From the NCBI GenBank assembly GCA_004554705.1, contig SFKS01000012.1, positions 1 to 45,762 of the forward strand: a DNA stretch of 45,762 nt. Reading direction: 5' to 3'. Positions 36,747 to 44,866 of the stretch are shown here, in pieces (the first letter of the stretch is position 1; every line of letters begins with the position of its first letter). The notes under the pieces were generated by a model. The model was not told the origin of the DNA, did no database searches, and saw only the letters and a list, made by a program, of their open reading frames with translations. The DNA comes from Clostridiales bacterium (GTDB lineage: Bacteria; Bacillota; Clostridia; TANB77; CAG-508). A program made the position numbers and the translations under genes.

Positions 36747-37460
36747 ATATAACTTAATAATACAATGTAATGTTTTATCTAAATGATTCTTCATAGTCAC
36801 AAACGCAGTATTATTTTTTTCAGCATAAAATAAATCTATAGTTTCTCCAAACTTAACTTCATGCTTATACATTATCTCAATATTCTTAAAATCAAAATCA
36901 TTAGGCAAAATATCATAAGCAAAATCCAGATAATTTAAATTATTCACATGATGATTTGAATCAATATCTCTTTTGCAAACAGTATATTCAGATATAAATT
37001 CACTATCAGAAGGTTCTAGAAGCTTTTCAACCATAGGCTTGTCAAAAACATGGTCATCAATATCCTTATAATACTTAGCTTCTATACCTTTATCAATTTT
37101 AACGATAGAACTTTTTATAAAATCATAAAGAATCCATTTAGAAGATGCAACAGCAACAACATTACCACTATCATCACACATCTTAAAATCCCTATAAAAA
37201 CAGGTATGTGTATGCCCTGTACACCAAGTACTAACTTTTAAACTAGAGTTCCAAATAGGTCTATTAAATACTTGTAACTTCCAATTAAGCAGAAACCAAA
37301 ACAAACCAGTATTTTTAGCATCATTAAGCCCAAAGCCAACCAAACTAGAATGTATACAAGCAGCCTCTTGGAAGATACGCAAAATACCTTTATTAGTAAT
37401 ACAATTATTCTCACCAACATCAGACAAAGTAACAGTAAAATCACGTGAATAAATATCCAT
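36744..37460 (-). CDS. Acyl-ACP thioesterase (FatA type)
   Basis: A 238-residue double-hotdog thioesterase. The first domain has CITNKGILRIFQEAACIHSS and GLFWFLLNWKLQV. The second has CKRDIDSNHHVNNLNYLDFAYD, in which Asp, Asn and His of the DxNxHVNN pattern form the catalytic site. It releases free fatty acids from acyl-ACP to end chain elongation. The start is ATG37460, preceded by an AAAGAGG ribosome site. It is a lone minus-strand gene divergent from dxs. The acyl-CoA synthetase at 19099-20772 could reactivate its products, but they are 16 kb apart. Confidence 0.87.
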   Translation of the reverse strand: MDIYSRDFTVTLSDVGENNCITNKGILRIFQEAACIHSSLVGFGLNDAKNTGLFWFLLNWKLQVFNRPIWNSSLKVSTWCTGHTHTCFYRDFKMCDDSGNVVAVASSKWILYDFIKSSIVKIDKGIEAKYYKDIDDHVFDKPMVEKLLEPSDSEFISEYTVCKRDIDSNHHVNNLNYLDFAYDILPNDFDFKNIEIMYKHEVKFGETIDLFYAEKNNTAFVTMKNHLDKTLHCIIKLY

Positions 37461-37564
37461 AAAAAAGCCCTCTTTCCAATAAAATATAATAACAAAAAAT
37501 TAAACAAAAGTCAATTTTCACCGTAAAAACCAATACAAGAGGAGCAGAATATATTACATTTGTG

Positions 37565-37593
37565 TTGACTTTTAAGTTGATTACATATACAAT
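37565..37593 (+). promoter_or_regulatory. Promoter of dxs
   Basis: TTGACT (37565-37570), a 17-base spacer and TACAAT (37588-37593), 22 bases before ATG37616. Confidence 0.65.
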
Positions 37594-37615
37594 ATATTGG
37601 AAGAGAGGGAATATT

Positions 37616-39469
37616 ATGAGCCAAATATTAGAACAAATAAATTTACCCAAAGACTTAAAAAAACTAAATCTAAAAGAAAAAGAAGAGCTTTGCAAAGAAA
37701 TTAGAGAATTAATAATAGATGTAACTGCAAAAAATGGTGGCCACGTAGCATCCAATTTAGGTGTAGTAGAGCTTACAGTAGCACTACACTCAGTGTTTAA
37801 TACACCAAAAGATAAAATAATCTGGGATGTAGGACATCAGTGCTATGTACATAAAATTTTAACAGGAAGAAAAAAAGAATTTGAAACCATAAGGCAATTT
37901 GGAGGATTATCAGGCTTCCCTAAAATTTGTGAATCTGAATATGATAGTTTTAATACAGGACATAGTAGTACATCAATTTCAGTTGCAACTGGAATGGCAC
38001 GAGCAAGAGACATCTTAAAGGAAGATTATAAAGTAATAGCAGTAATTGGGGATGGCTCTTTAACAGGAGGAATGGCACTTGAGGCTTTAAATGACGCCGG
38101 AAGTAGCAAAACAAATGTGACAGTCATTTTAAATGATAATGAAATGAGTATATCAAAAAATGTTGGTGGAATACCACTATATTTAAGTAAAATAAGAACA
38201 AAAACAGGGTATACAAGATCAAATAGAAAAATAAAAGAAATAACAAATAAAATACCAGTGATAGGCAAACCAATTGTAAGCTTTGCACACTATACAAAAC
38301 AAATTATTAAAAGGGCAGTAATTCACAATATGTATTTTGAAGACATAGGCTTCACATATTTAGGACCAGTAGATGGACACAATATAAAGAAACTAGAAGA
38401 CATACTAGAAAGAAGCAAAAAAATAAAAGGACCTGTACTTATACATGTTGTAACAAAAAAAGGTAAAGGATATAAACTAGCAGAAGAAAATCCAGATAAA
38501 TTTCATGGCATTTCAGCATATAACAAAGAAACAGGAGAAACAAAAAAAAGCAACAACTATTCAAAAATCTTTGGAAATAAACTCATAGAACTAGCCCAAA
38601 AAGATAAAAAAATAGTAGCTGTAACTGCCGCAATGAAAGATGGAACAGGACTAAAAGAGTTTGCAGAAAAGTTTCCAGACAGATTTTTTGACGTTGGAAT
38701 AGCTGAACAACATGCAGTTGGCTTAATTGCCGGCATGGCAAAAGCAGGATTAAAGCCAGTAATGCCAATATATTCATCATTTTTGCAAAGAGGATATGAC
38801 CAAATAATACATGATATCGCATTATCAAATATACCTGCGACAATATGTGTTGATAGAGCAGGTGTAGTTGGAAATGATGGAGAAACACATCAAGGAATAT
38901 TTGACTTATCATTTCTATCATCAATACCCAATGTAGTTATCATGGCTCCAAAAAATTTTGAAGAGCTAGAGAAGATGCTAGAATTTGGAGTCAATTTAAA
39001 CAAACCAGTATTCATAAGATACCCTAGAGGAGGAGAAAACTATCAGTTTGAAAAAACAGAAAAAATTGAATATGGAATTGCAGAAACAATTGTGGAAGGA
39101 ACAGATTTAAGCATAATTGCAATAGGGAATATGGTGGGAAGAGCAAAAGAAATAGCAGATTTACTTCCAGAAAAAAGTATTGAAATAATAAATACAAGAT
39201 TCTTAAAACCATTAGACGAAAAGACAATATTAAAATCAATAGAAAAAACAAAAAAAGCTATAACAATTGAAGACAACGTATTAAAGGGAGGACTAGGTTC
39301 AGCAGTAATAGAAGCAGTGAATAAAAGTGGTATAGAAAACATAAAAGTAAAAACATTTGGATATGATGACATTTTTGTAGAACATGGAACAGTTAAAGAA
39401 ATAGAAGATAAATACAATTTGAGCAAGGAAAAAATTTCCCAAAATCTCTTTACTTTTAGGGAAATGTGA
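37616..39469 (+). CDS. dxs: 1-Deoxy-D-xylulose-5-phosphate synthase
   Basis: A 617-residue thiamine-diphosphate enzyme that condenses pyruvate and glyceraldehyde-3-phosphate, the first step of the MEP isoprenoid pathway. Early GGHVASNLGVVELTVALHSV, GHQCYVHKILTGR, the TPP-binding GDGSLTGGMALEALNDAG and the transketolase-like EQHAVGLIAGMA and YSSFLQRGYDQIIHD blocks are all present. ATG37616 follows AGAGAGGGA; an upstream in-frame codon at 37562 overlaps the promoter. It contains a CGA arginine codon (MARARD) and no in-frame CGG. It is followed by ppdK, which has its own promoter inside the dxs 3' end. Confidence 0.95.
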   Translation: MSQILEQINLPKDLKKLNLKEKEELCKEIRELIIDVTAKNGGHVASNLGVVELTVALHSVFNTPKDKIIWDVGHQCYVHKILTGRKKEFETIRQFGGLSGFPKICESEYDSFNTGHSSTSISVATGMARARDILKEDYKVIAVIGDGSLTGGMALEALNDAGSSKTNVTVILNDNEMSISKNVGGIPLYLSKIRTKTGYTRSNRKIKEITNKIPVIGKPIVSFAHYTKQIIKRAVIHNMYFEDIGFTYLGPVDGHNIKKLEDILERSKKIKGPVLIHVVTKKGKGYKLAEENPDKFHGISAYNKETGETKKSNNYSKIFGNKLIELAQKDKKIVAVTAAMKDGTGLKEFAEKFPDRFFDVGIAEQHAVGLIAGMAKAGLKPVMPIYSSFLQRGYDQIIHDIALSNIPATICVDRAGVVGNDGETHQGIFDLSFLSSIPNVVIMAPKNFEELEKMLEFGVNLNKPVFIRYPRGGENYQFEKTEKIEYGIAETIVEGTDLSIIAIGNMVGRAKEIADLLPEKSIEIINTRFLKPLDEKTILKSIEKTKKAITIEDNVLKGGLGSAVIEAVNKSGIENIKVKTFGYDDIFVEHGTVKEIEDKYNLSKEKISQNLFTFREM

Positions 39470-39477
39470 GATATAAT
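39449..39477 (+). promoter_or_regulatory. Promoter of ppdK inside the end of dxs
   Basis: TTTACT (39449-39454), a 17-base spacer and TATAAT (39472-39477), 41 bases before ATG39518. Confidence 0.6.
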
Positions 39478-39517
39478 ATATCGGTAAATTTATAAAGATG
39501 AAAGGAAGGAATAATTT

Positions 39518-42157
39518 ATGAGCAAAAAGTACGTATACCTTTTTAAAGAAGGAAATGCAAATATGCGTGAATTATTAGGTGGAAAAGGTGCAAACTTAGC
39601 AGAAATGACAAACTTAGGTTTACCAATCCCACAAGGTTTTACAGTTACAACAGAAGCATGTACAGAATACTACAATGATGGTAAAAAAATAAATGAAGAA
39701 ATTCAAGAACAAATCTTTGCCGCATTAAAAAAACTAGAAGAAATACAAGGAAAGAAATTTGGAGATAATACGGATCCATTATTAGTATCAGTAAGAAGTG
39801 GTGCAAGAGCATCAATGCCTGGTATGATGGACACAATATTAAACTTAGGTCTAAATGATGTTGCTGTTGAAGGGTTCGCAGCAAAAACAGGAAATCCAAG
39901 ATTTGCATACGACTCATACAGAAGATTTATTCAAATGTATTCAGATGTTGTTATGGAAGTTCCAAAATCATTCTTTGAAAAAATAATAGATGAATTAAAA
40001 GCCGAAAAAGGAGTTCATTTTGATACAGAATTAACAACAGAAGACCTAAAAGAACTAGTAAAAAGATTCAAAGCTGTATATAAAGAAAATATGAATGGTG
40101 AAGACTTCCCACAAGATCCAGTAGAACAATTAATGGGAGCAGTTAAAGCCGTATTCAGAAGTTGGGATAACCCAAGAGCAATAGTTTACAGAAGAATGAA
40201 CGACATACCAGGAGACTGGGGAACAGCTGTAAACGTACAAGCTATGGTTTTTGGTAACATGGGAGAAACATCTGGAACAGGTGTTGCATTTACACGTAAC
40301 CCATCAACAGGAGAAAAAGGAATATATGGTGAATACTTAATTAATGCACAAGGTGAAGACGTTGTTGCAGGTGTTAGAACACCACAACCAATCACAAAAC
40401 TTGCAGAAGATTTACCAGAATGTTATAAAGAATTCATGGAAATAGCAACAAAACTTGAAAAACACTATCGTGATATGCAAGATATGGAATTCACAATCCA
40501 AGAAGGAAAACTATACTTCTTACAAACAAGAAATGGAAAAAGAACAGCTCCAGCAGCTATAAACATTGCATGTGACTTAGTTGATGAAGGAATGATAGAT
40601 GAAAAAGAAGCAGTTTTAAGAATAGATGCTAAATCTTTAGATCAATTATTACACCCAACATTTGATAAAGAAAGCTTAAAGGCAGGAGAAGTTATAGGAG
40701 AAGCTCTTCCAGCATCACCAGGAGCAGCTGCTGGTAAAGTAGTATTTACAGCAGAAGAAGCTAAAGAATTAGGAAAAGGTGGAAAAGGTGAAAGAGTAGT
40801 ACTAGTTAGACTAGAAACAACACCAGAAGATATAGAAGGTATGGTAGCAGCACAAGGTATCTTAACAGTACGTGGAGGAATGACATCACATGCAGCCGTT
40901 GTTGCACGTGGTATGGGAACATGCTGTGTATCAGGTTGTGGAGAAATCAAAATAGATGAAGAAGCTAAGAAATTTGAACTTGGTGGATATACATTCCATG
41001 AAGGAGACTATATCTCATTAGATGGAACAACAGGAAAAATCTACAAAGGAGATATCAAAACAGTTGAAGCTTCAGTTAGTGGAAACTTTGGAAGAATAAT
41101 GGCTTGGGCAGACAAATACAGAAAACTTGGAGTTAGAACAAATGCAGACAACCCAAGAGACACCAAGAATGCTGTTCATTTAGGAGCAGAAGGTATAGGA
41201 CTTTGCCGTACAGAGCATATGTTCTTCGAAGAAGACAGAATACCAAAAATAAGAAAAATGATATTAGCAGAAACAGTAGAAGCTCGTGAAGCTGCACTTA
41301 ATGAACTAATACCATTCCAAAAAAGTGACTTTAAAGCAATGTACAAGGAATTAAAAGAACTACCAATGACAGTACGTTACTTAGACCCACCTCTACATGA
41401 ATTCTTACCTACAGAGGAAGAAGATATAATAGCTTTAGCTAAAGATATGGGAGTTACAGTAGAACATTTAAAAGAAAAATGTTCAGAACTACATGAATTT
41501 AACCCAATGATGGGACACAGAGGATGTCGTTTAGCTGTAACATATCCAGAAATAGCTAGAATGCAAACAAGAGCATTAATGGAAGCAGCTATAGAAGTTA
41601 AAGAAGAAGAAGGATACAACATCGTTCCAGAAATAATGATTCCATTAGTAGGAGAAAAGAAAGAATTAAAATTTGTAAAAGATATAGTAGTAGAAGTAGC
41701 AGAACAAGTTAAAAAAGAAAAAGGATCAGATATGAAGTATCATATTGGTACAATGGTAGAAATACCAAGAGCTGCACTTTTAGCTAACGAAGTAGCAGAA
41801 GAAGCTGAATTCTTCTCATTTGGAACAAACGATTTAACACAAATGACATTTGGATTTAGCCGTGATGATGCAGGAAAATTCTTAGACGCATACTACAAAG
41901 CAAAAATATATGAATCAGATCCTTTTGCAAAATTAGACCAAAATGGTGTAGGACAACTAGTTAAAATGGCTGTGGAAAAAGGAAAAGCAACAAGACCAGA
42001 CATAAAACTTGGAATATGTGGAGAACATGGTGGAGAACCATCAAGTGTTGAATTCTGCCACAACATAGGTTTAACTTATGTATCATGCTCACCATTTAGA
42101 GTTCCAATCGCAAGATTAGCAGCAGCACAAGCAGCAATTAGAAACCCAAGAGCATAA
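39518..42157 (+). CDS. ppdK: Pyruvate, phosphate dikinase
   Basis: A full-length 879-residue PPDK interconverting pyruvate, ATP and Pi with PEP, AMP and PPi. The N-terminal ATP-grasp region (KGANLAEMTNLGLPIPQGFT), the phosphohistidine domain with catalytic His in GGMTSHAAVVARGMGTCC, and the C-terminal PEP/pyruvate TIM barrel ending in GEHGGEPSSVEF and VSCSPFRVPIARLAAAQA are complete. In anaerobes it often works with pyrophosphate-based glycolysis. ATG39518 follows GAAAGGAAGG. Codon use is more optimised (more CGT and GGT) than in its neighbours, suggesting high expression. It has no in-frame CGG. Confidence 0.97.
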   Translation: MSKKYVYLFKEGNANMRELLGGKGANLAEMTNLGLPIPQGFTVTTEACTEYYNDGKKINEEIQEQIFAALKKLEEIQGKKFGDNTDPLLVSVRSGARASMPGMMDTILNLGLNDVAVEGFAAKTGNPRFAYDSYRRFIQMYSDVVMEVPKSFFEKIIDELKAEKGVHFDTELTTEDLKELVKRFKAVYKENMNGEDFPQDPVEQLMGAVKAVFRSWDNPRAIVYRRMNDIPGDWGTAVNVQAMVFGNMGETSGTGVAFTRNPSTGEKGIYGEYLINAQGEDVVAGVRTPQPITKLAEDLPECYKEFMEIATKLEKHYRDMQDMEFTIQEGKLYFLQTRNGKRTAPAAINIACDLVDEGMIDEKEAVLRIDAKSLDQLLHPTFDKESLKAGEVIGEALPASPGAAAGKVVFTAEEAKELGKGGKGERVVLVRLETTPEDIEGMVAAQGILTVRGGMTSHAAVVARGMGTCCVSGCGEIKIDEEAKKFELGGYTFHEGDYISLDGTTGKIYKGDIKTVEASVSGNFGRIMAWADKYRKLGVRTNADNPRDTKNAVHLGAEGIGLCRTEHMFFEEDRIPKIRKMILAETVEAREAALNELIPFQKSDFKAMYKELKELPMTVRYLDPPLHEFLPTEEEDIIALAKDMGVTVEHLKEKCSELHEFNPMMGHRGCRLAVTYPEIARMQTRALMEAAIEVKEEEGYNIVPEIMIPLVGEKKELKFVKDIVVEVAEQVKKEKGSDMKYHIGTMVEIPRAALLANEVAEEAEFFSFGTNDLTQMTFGFSRDDAGKFLDAYYKAKIYESDPFAKLDQNGVGQLVKMAVEKGKATRPDIKLGICGEHGGEPSSVEFCHNIGLTYVSCSPFRVPIARLAAAQAAIRNPRA

Positions 42158-42188
42158 AAATATAAAAAATAAAGGGAGGTAATTGAAT

Positions 42189-42896
42189 ATGACACCACAC
42201 AATGAAGCAAAAAAAGAAGATATTGCAAAAATTGTTTTAATGCCAGGAGATCCATTAAGAGCAAAGTATATTGCGGAAAATTTTATGGAAAACGCGAGAC
42301 TTGTAAATTCTGTTAGAGGAATGTTTGCCTATACAGGAACATACAAAGGAAAAGAAATAACAGTAATGGGACATGGAATGGGAATTCCAAGTGTAGGAAT
42401 TTATACACATGAATTATTTAAATTTTATGATGTAGATTGCATAATAAGAATTGGTAGTTGTGGAGGATATATTCAAGACTTAAATTTAAAAGACATAATT
42501 GTAGTAAATGAAGGATACAGTGAATCTACATTTGCCGAAATTTATAATGGATGCAAAGAACATTCAATAGCTGCAAAGAATTCTTGTAATGATATAATAT
42601 TAGAAACTGCAAAAGAAATGAACTTGGCTGTTGTTCAAGGAAATGTACACAGTACAGACGCATTCTATTCAGAAACAGCAGACTTAAAAGAATTATATGA
42701 AAAACATGGATGCATAGCAGCAGAGATGGAATCATTTGGACTATTTGCAATAGCTAATCACTTAAATAAAAAAGCATCATGTATATTATCTGTTACAGAC
42801 TCATTAGTAAAACCAGAACAATTAACACCACAAGAAAGACAAACAGCATTAGTAAACATGATAAAATTAGCTTTAGAAACAGCAATAAAAATTTAA
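42189..42896 (+). CDS. deoD: Purine-nucleoside phosphorylase DeoD type
   Basis: A 235-residue hexameric-type PNP that splits purine (deoxy)nucleosides with phosphate. The early VLMPGDPLRAKYIAE, VMGHGMGIPSVGIYTHEL, RIGSCGGY and the catalytic region AAEMESFGLFAIA followed by SVTDSL are family-specific. ATG42189 is chosen over TTG42183 because GGAGGT then has an 8-base spacing. It lies 31 bases after ppdK, so the two may be co-transcribed. A strong terminator follows. Confidence 0.94.
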   Translation: MTPHNEAKKEDIAKIVLMPGDPLRAKYIAENFMENARLVNSVRGMFAYTGTYKGKEITVMGHGMGIPSVGIYTHELFKFYDVDCIIRIGSCGGYIQDLNLKDIIVVNEGYSESTFAEIYNGCKEHSIAAKNSCNDIILETAKEMNLAVVQGNVHSTDAFYSETADLKELYEKHGCIAAEMESFGLFAIANHLNKKASCILSVTDSLVKPEQLTPQERQTALVNMIKLALETAIKI

Positions 42897-42915
42897 AAAC
42901 AATTCCAAACAAACA

Positions 42916-42947
42916 ACAGGGCAGAGAATAAAACCTCTGCCCTGTTT
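42916..42947 (+). terminator. Rho-independent terminator after deoD
   Basis: ACAGGGCAGAG (42916-42926) pairs with CTCTGCCCTGT (42935-42945), followed by TTT. Confidence 0.75.
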
Positions 42948-42996
42948 ATCATTAACTCAATAAAACAAAAAAACAACCTTATTAATTTATAAATAA

Positions 42997-43025
42997 AACC
43001 TACTGACTTTTATAGTCAGTAGGTT
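42997..43025 (-). terminator. Terminator of the tRNA-Gly gene
   Basis: A 12-bp stem (42997-43008 with 43014-43025) around TTTAT. On the minus strand it is followed by TTTTATTT and lies 9 bases after the tRNA 3' end. It may also act on the plus strand. Confidence 0.7.
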
Positions 43026-43034
43026 ATTTTCAAA

Positions 43035-43108
43035 TGGAGCAGGTAGTGGGAATCGAACCCACGTAGCCAGCTTGGAAGGCTGGGGTTCTACCATTGAACT
43101 ACACCTGC
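43035..43108 (-). tRNA. tRNA-Gly (anticodon UCC)
   Basis: A 74-base tRNA with encoded CCA. The acceptor stem is GCAGGTG with TACCTGC (one G-T), the anticodon stem CCAGC/GCTGG surrounds a normal 7-base loop CTTCCAA giving anticodon TCC, and the T-loop is TTCGATT. It reads GGA (and probably GGG), the codon that restores seven of the nine broken genes. The loop is not enlarged, so it is not by itself an obvious four-base decoder. It lies between a strong promoter and a terminator on the minus strand. Confidence 0.95.
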
Positions 43109-43129
43109 ATTTCCCACTCACAGTTTATA

Positions 43130-43158
43130 ATTATAATGTATCTTTAACAAGATGTCAA
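43130..43158 (-). promoter_or_regulatory. Consensus promoter of the tRNA-Gly gene
   Basis: On the minus strand a perfect TTGACA (43158-43153), 17-base spacer and perfect TATAAT (43135-43130), 22 bases before the tRNA 5' end. Confidence 0.85.
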
Positions 43159-43281
43159 TACTTTTTCAAAAAATTCTTAAAAATTTTTGAAAAAATTTGT
43201 TTTGAAAAACTTGACAAAAATTGACAAAACCATTAAAATATAATTAAAATTAAATAAAAAAAGAAAAATAAACATAAAAAG

Positions 43282-43310
43282 TTGCAAGAAATATAAAAAA
43301 ATGTTATAAT
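43282..43310 (+). promoter_or_regulatory. Promoter of the VirB2-like cluster
   Basis: TTGCAA (43282-43287), a 17-base spacer and TATAAT (43305-43310), 34 bases before ATG43345. The remaining bases of the 42897-43344 gap hold the deoD terminator, the tRNA gene with its promoter and terminator, and AT-rich sequence with no other feature I can see. Confidence 0.65.
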
Positions 43311-43344
43311 AAAAATGTAATGAAGACTGGAGGTGCTTTTAGAA

Positions 43345-43692
43345 ATGAATACAAATAAAAAAATAATAATTTCAATAGCACTGATAATAATATTAGTTTT
43401 TATATTAGCAGGAGGAGTACTTGCATTTAACCCAAATGAGTGGGATCCAGGTCCAGGGGAAATAGAAGAAGGACCTTTTTTAGAAAAGGTAGGGATAGTT
43501 CTAGGTTGGATAAAATATATAGGAATAGTAACTTCAGTACTTGTACTTGTAATAATAGGATTAAAATATATGTTAGGTAGTGTAGAAGCAAAAGCAGAAT
43601 ACAAAAAAACTATGATTCCATACGTAGTAGGTTGCTTTATGATTATGGGAATATCAATAATTTTAGCACTAATTGAAGAAGTTATGAAGTAA
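43345..43692 (+). CDS. VirB2/TrbC-like pilin-type membrane protein, copy 1
   Basis: A 115-residue protein with a signal-like hydrophobic N-terminus (about 7-26), a Pro/Gly/Glu-rich linker and two membrane segments (about 52-75 and 92-110). These are joined by a charged loop KYMLGSVEAKAEYKKTMIPYVVG. The same loop recurs in the next two genes, as expected for the cytoplasmic loop of VirB2/TrbC-type pilins. ATG43345 follows GGAGGTG at a 9-base spacing. It begins a cluster that leads into PrgI, a marker of Gram-positive type IV secretion or conjugation systems. Assignment as pilin is inferred from topology and context. Confidence 0.65.
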   Translation: MNTNKKIIISIALIIILVFILAGGVLAFNPNEWDPGPGEIEEGPFLEKVGIVLGWIKYIGIVTSVLVLVIIGLKYMLGSVEAKAEYKKTMIPYVVGCFMIMGISIILALIEEVMK

Positions 43693-43703
43693 GAGGTGGT
43701 AGT

Positions 43704-44252
43704 ATGAAAACTATAGTAAAAATAATTCCTATTTTAATAATATTATTGATAATTCCAATATGTTTTCCTTGTACAACATATGCAATGAGCGAAATTATTA
43801 GTCAAGGAGATGATTTTATAGGTCAGGGAGGAACAGACACAATAGACAAAGATGCATTAAATACCACTTCGAAATACATATATAATGTATTATTTACAAT
43901 AGCGGTAGTCATAGCTTTTGCAATAGGCATAATAATAGGAATTCAATTTATAGTAGGAAGCGTAGATGAAAAAGCAAAAATAAAAGAAACCTTAGTTCCT
44001 TATATAATAGGCGTATGTATAATATTTGGTGCTTTTACAATTTGGAAAATAGTAGTTACAATAGGTGAACAAGTATCTCCTACTCCAAATGCACCATCAG
44101 CTCCAGCAGTAAATGTGGGCTATTGCCCAAAATGCGGAGAACAACTAACTCAAGAACAAATAACACTAATAGAACAAAAACAAGATCACTCTATAACATG
44201 TTGGAATTGTGGACAAAGTATTACTTATTATGTAAGTACCCCAAATCCCTAA
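43704..44252 (+). CDS. VirB2/TrbC-like protein with C-terminal zinc ribbon, copy 2
   Basis: A 182-residue paralogue: signal-like segment (about 6-27), membrane segments (about 57-82 and 97-118) with loop GSVDEKAKIKETLVPYIIG, then a Pro-rich linker and a zinc-ribbon-like tail with CPKCG and CWNCG separated by about 27 residues. The zinc ribbon is not a usual part of VirB2 proteins. With the loop cytoplasmic, the tail would be outside the membrane, or else the topology is inverted. The start follows AGAGGTGG and lies 11 bases after copy 1. Confidence 0.65.
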   Translation: MKTIVKIIPILIILLIIPICFPCTTYAMSEIISQGDDFIGQGGTDTIDKDALNTTSKYIYNVLFTIAVVIAFAIGIIIGIQFIVGSVDEKAKIKETLVPYIIGVCIIFGAFTIWKIVVTIGEQVSPTPNAPSAPAVNVGYCPKCGEQLTQEQITLIEQKQDHSITCWNCGQSITYYVSTPNP

Positions 44253-44332
44253 AAACCATAATTCGCTATTAACATTTTCTTAAAACCTTTAAGAAAGTTC
44301 AAAATAAAAAAATAAAAAGAAAGGAGAAAAAC

Positions 44333-44692
44333 ATGAAAAAAACCATGAAAATAGTTTCAATACTAATGATGGCTATTATGATGTTAATGGTAGCAACACC
44401 AGTATTTGCAGAAGTTAATCCGGGCACAGCAATAGACACGGTGGCAGGAGATATTACCTATAGTGGAAATACTGATTTTGCAAAAAAAGTTGGTAAAATT
44501 ATAGGATTTTTACAATGGGCAGGAGCAATTGCAGGTGTTCTTATTATAACAATATTGGGTATTAAATATATGATGGGAAGCTTAGAAGAAAAAGCAGAAT
44601 ACAAAAAATCTATGATACCACTTATAGTAGGTGCAGTTGTTTTAATTGCAGCACCACAAATTGCAAAATTAATATTTAGTATATTTGCTTAA
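44333..44692 (+). CDS. VirB2/TrbC-like pilin-type protein, copy 3
   Basis: A 119-residue paralogue with a clear signal peptide ending near TPVFAEV (about 1-27), two membrane segments (about 63-83 and 97-117) and the shared loop KYMMGSLEEKAEYKKSMIPLIVG. The RBS is AAAGGAG. It is closest in length and loop sequence to copy 1. An 80-base gap with a short TTCTTAAA/TTTAAGAA palindrome separates it from copy 2, and a terminator follows, so it may be the most abundant or a separately ended pilin. Confidence 0.68.
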   Translation: MKKTMKIVSILMMAIMMLMVATPVFAEVNPGTAIDTVAGDITYSGNTDFAKKVGKIIGFLQWAGAIAGVLIITILGIKYMMGSLEEKAEYKKSMIPLIVGAVVLIAAPQIAKLIFSIFA

Positions 44693-44699
44693 TAAAATA

Positions 44700-44727
44700 A
44701 AAAAACTGATCAGAAGATCAGTTTTTT
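44700..44727 (+). terminator. Rho-independent terminator
   Basis: AAACTGATC and GATCAGTTT form a tight stem around AGAA followed by TTTT, just after copy 3 of the VirB2-like genes. Confidence 0.75.
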
Positions 44728-44866
44728 TATGCCCTTTTACCATAAGAACATTACAAAAATATTACAAAAATATTAAATTTATATTACATTTCCTTAAAAT
44801 ATAACAAATTGATACATTATATGTTATAATACAATTAACTATAAAAAAGACAAAGGAGGAATTGGA

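Noticed and set aside
43035..43108. tRNA-Gly as a four-base-anticodon suppressor
   Set aside because: The anticodon loop has the normal seven bases (CTTCCAA).
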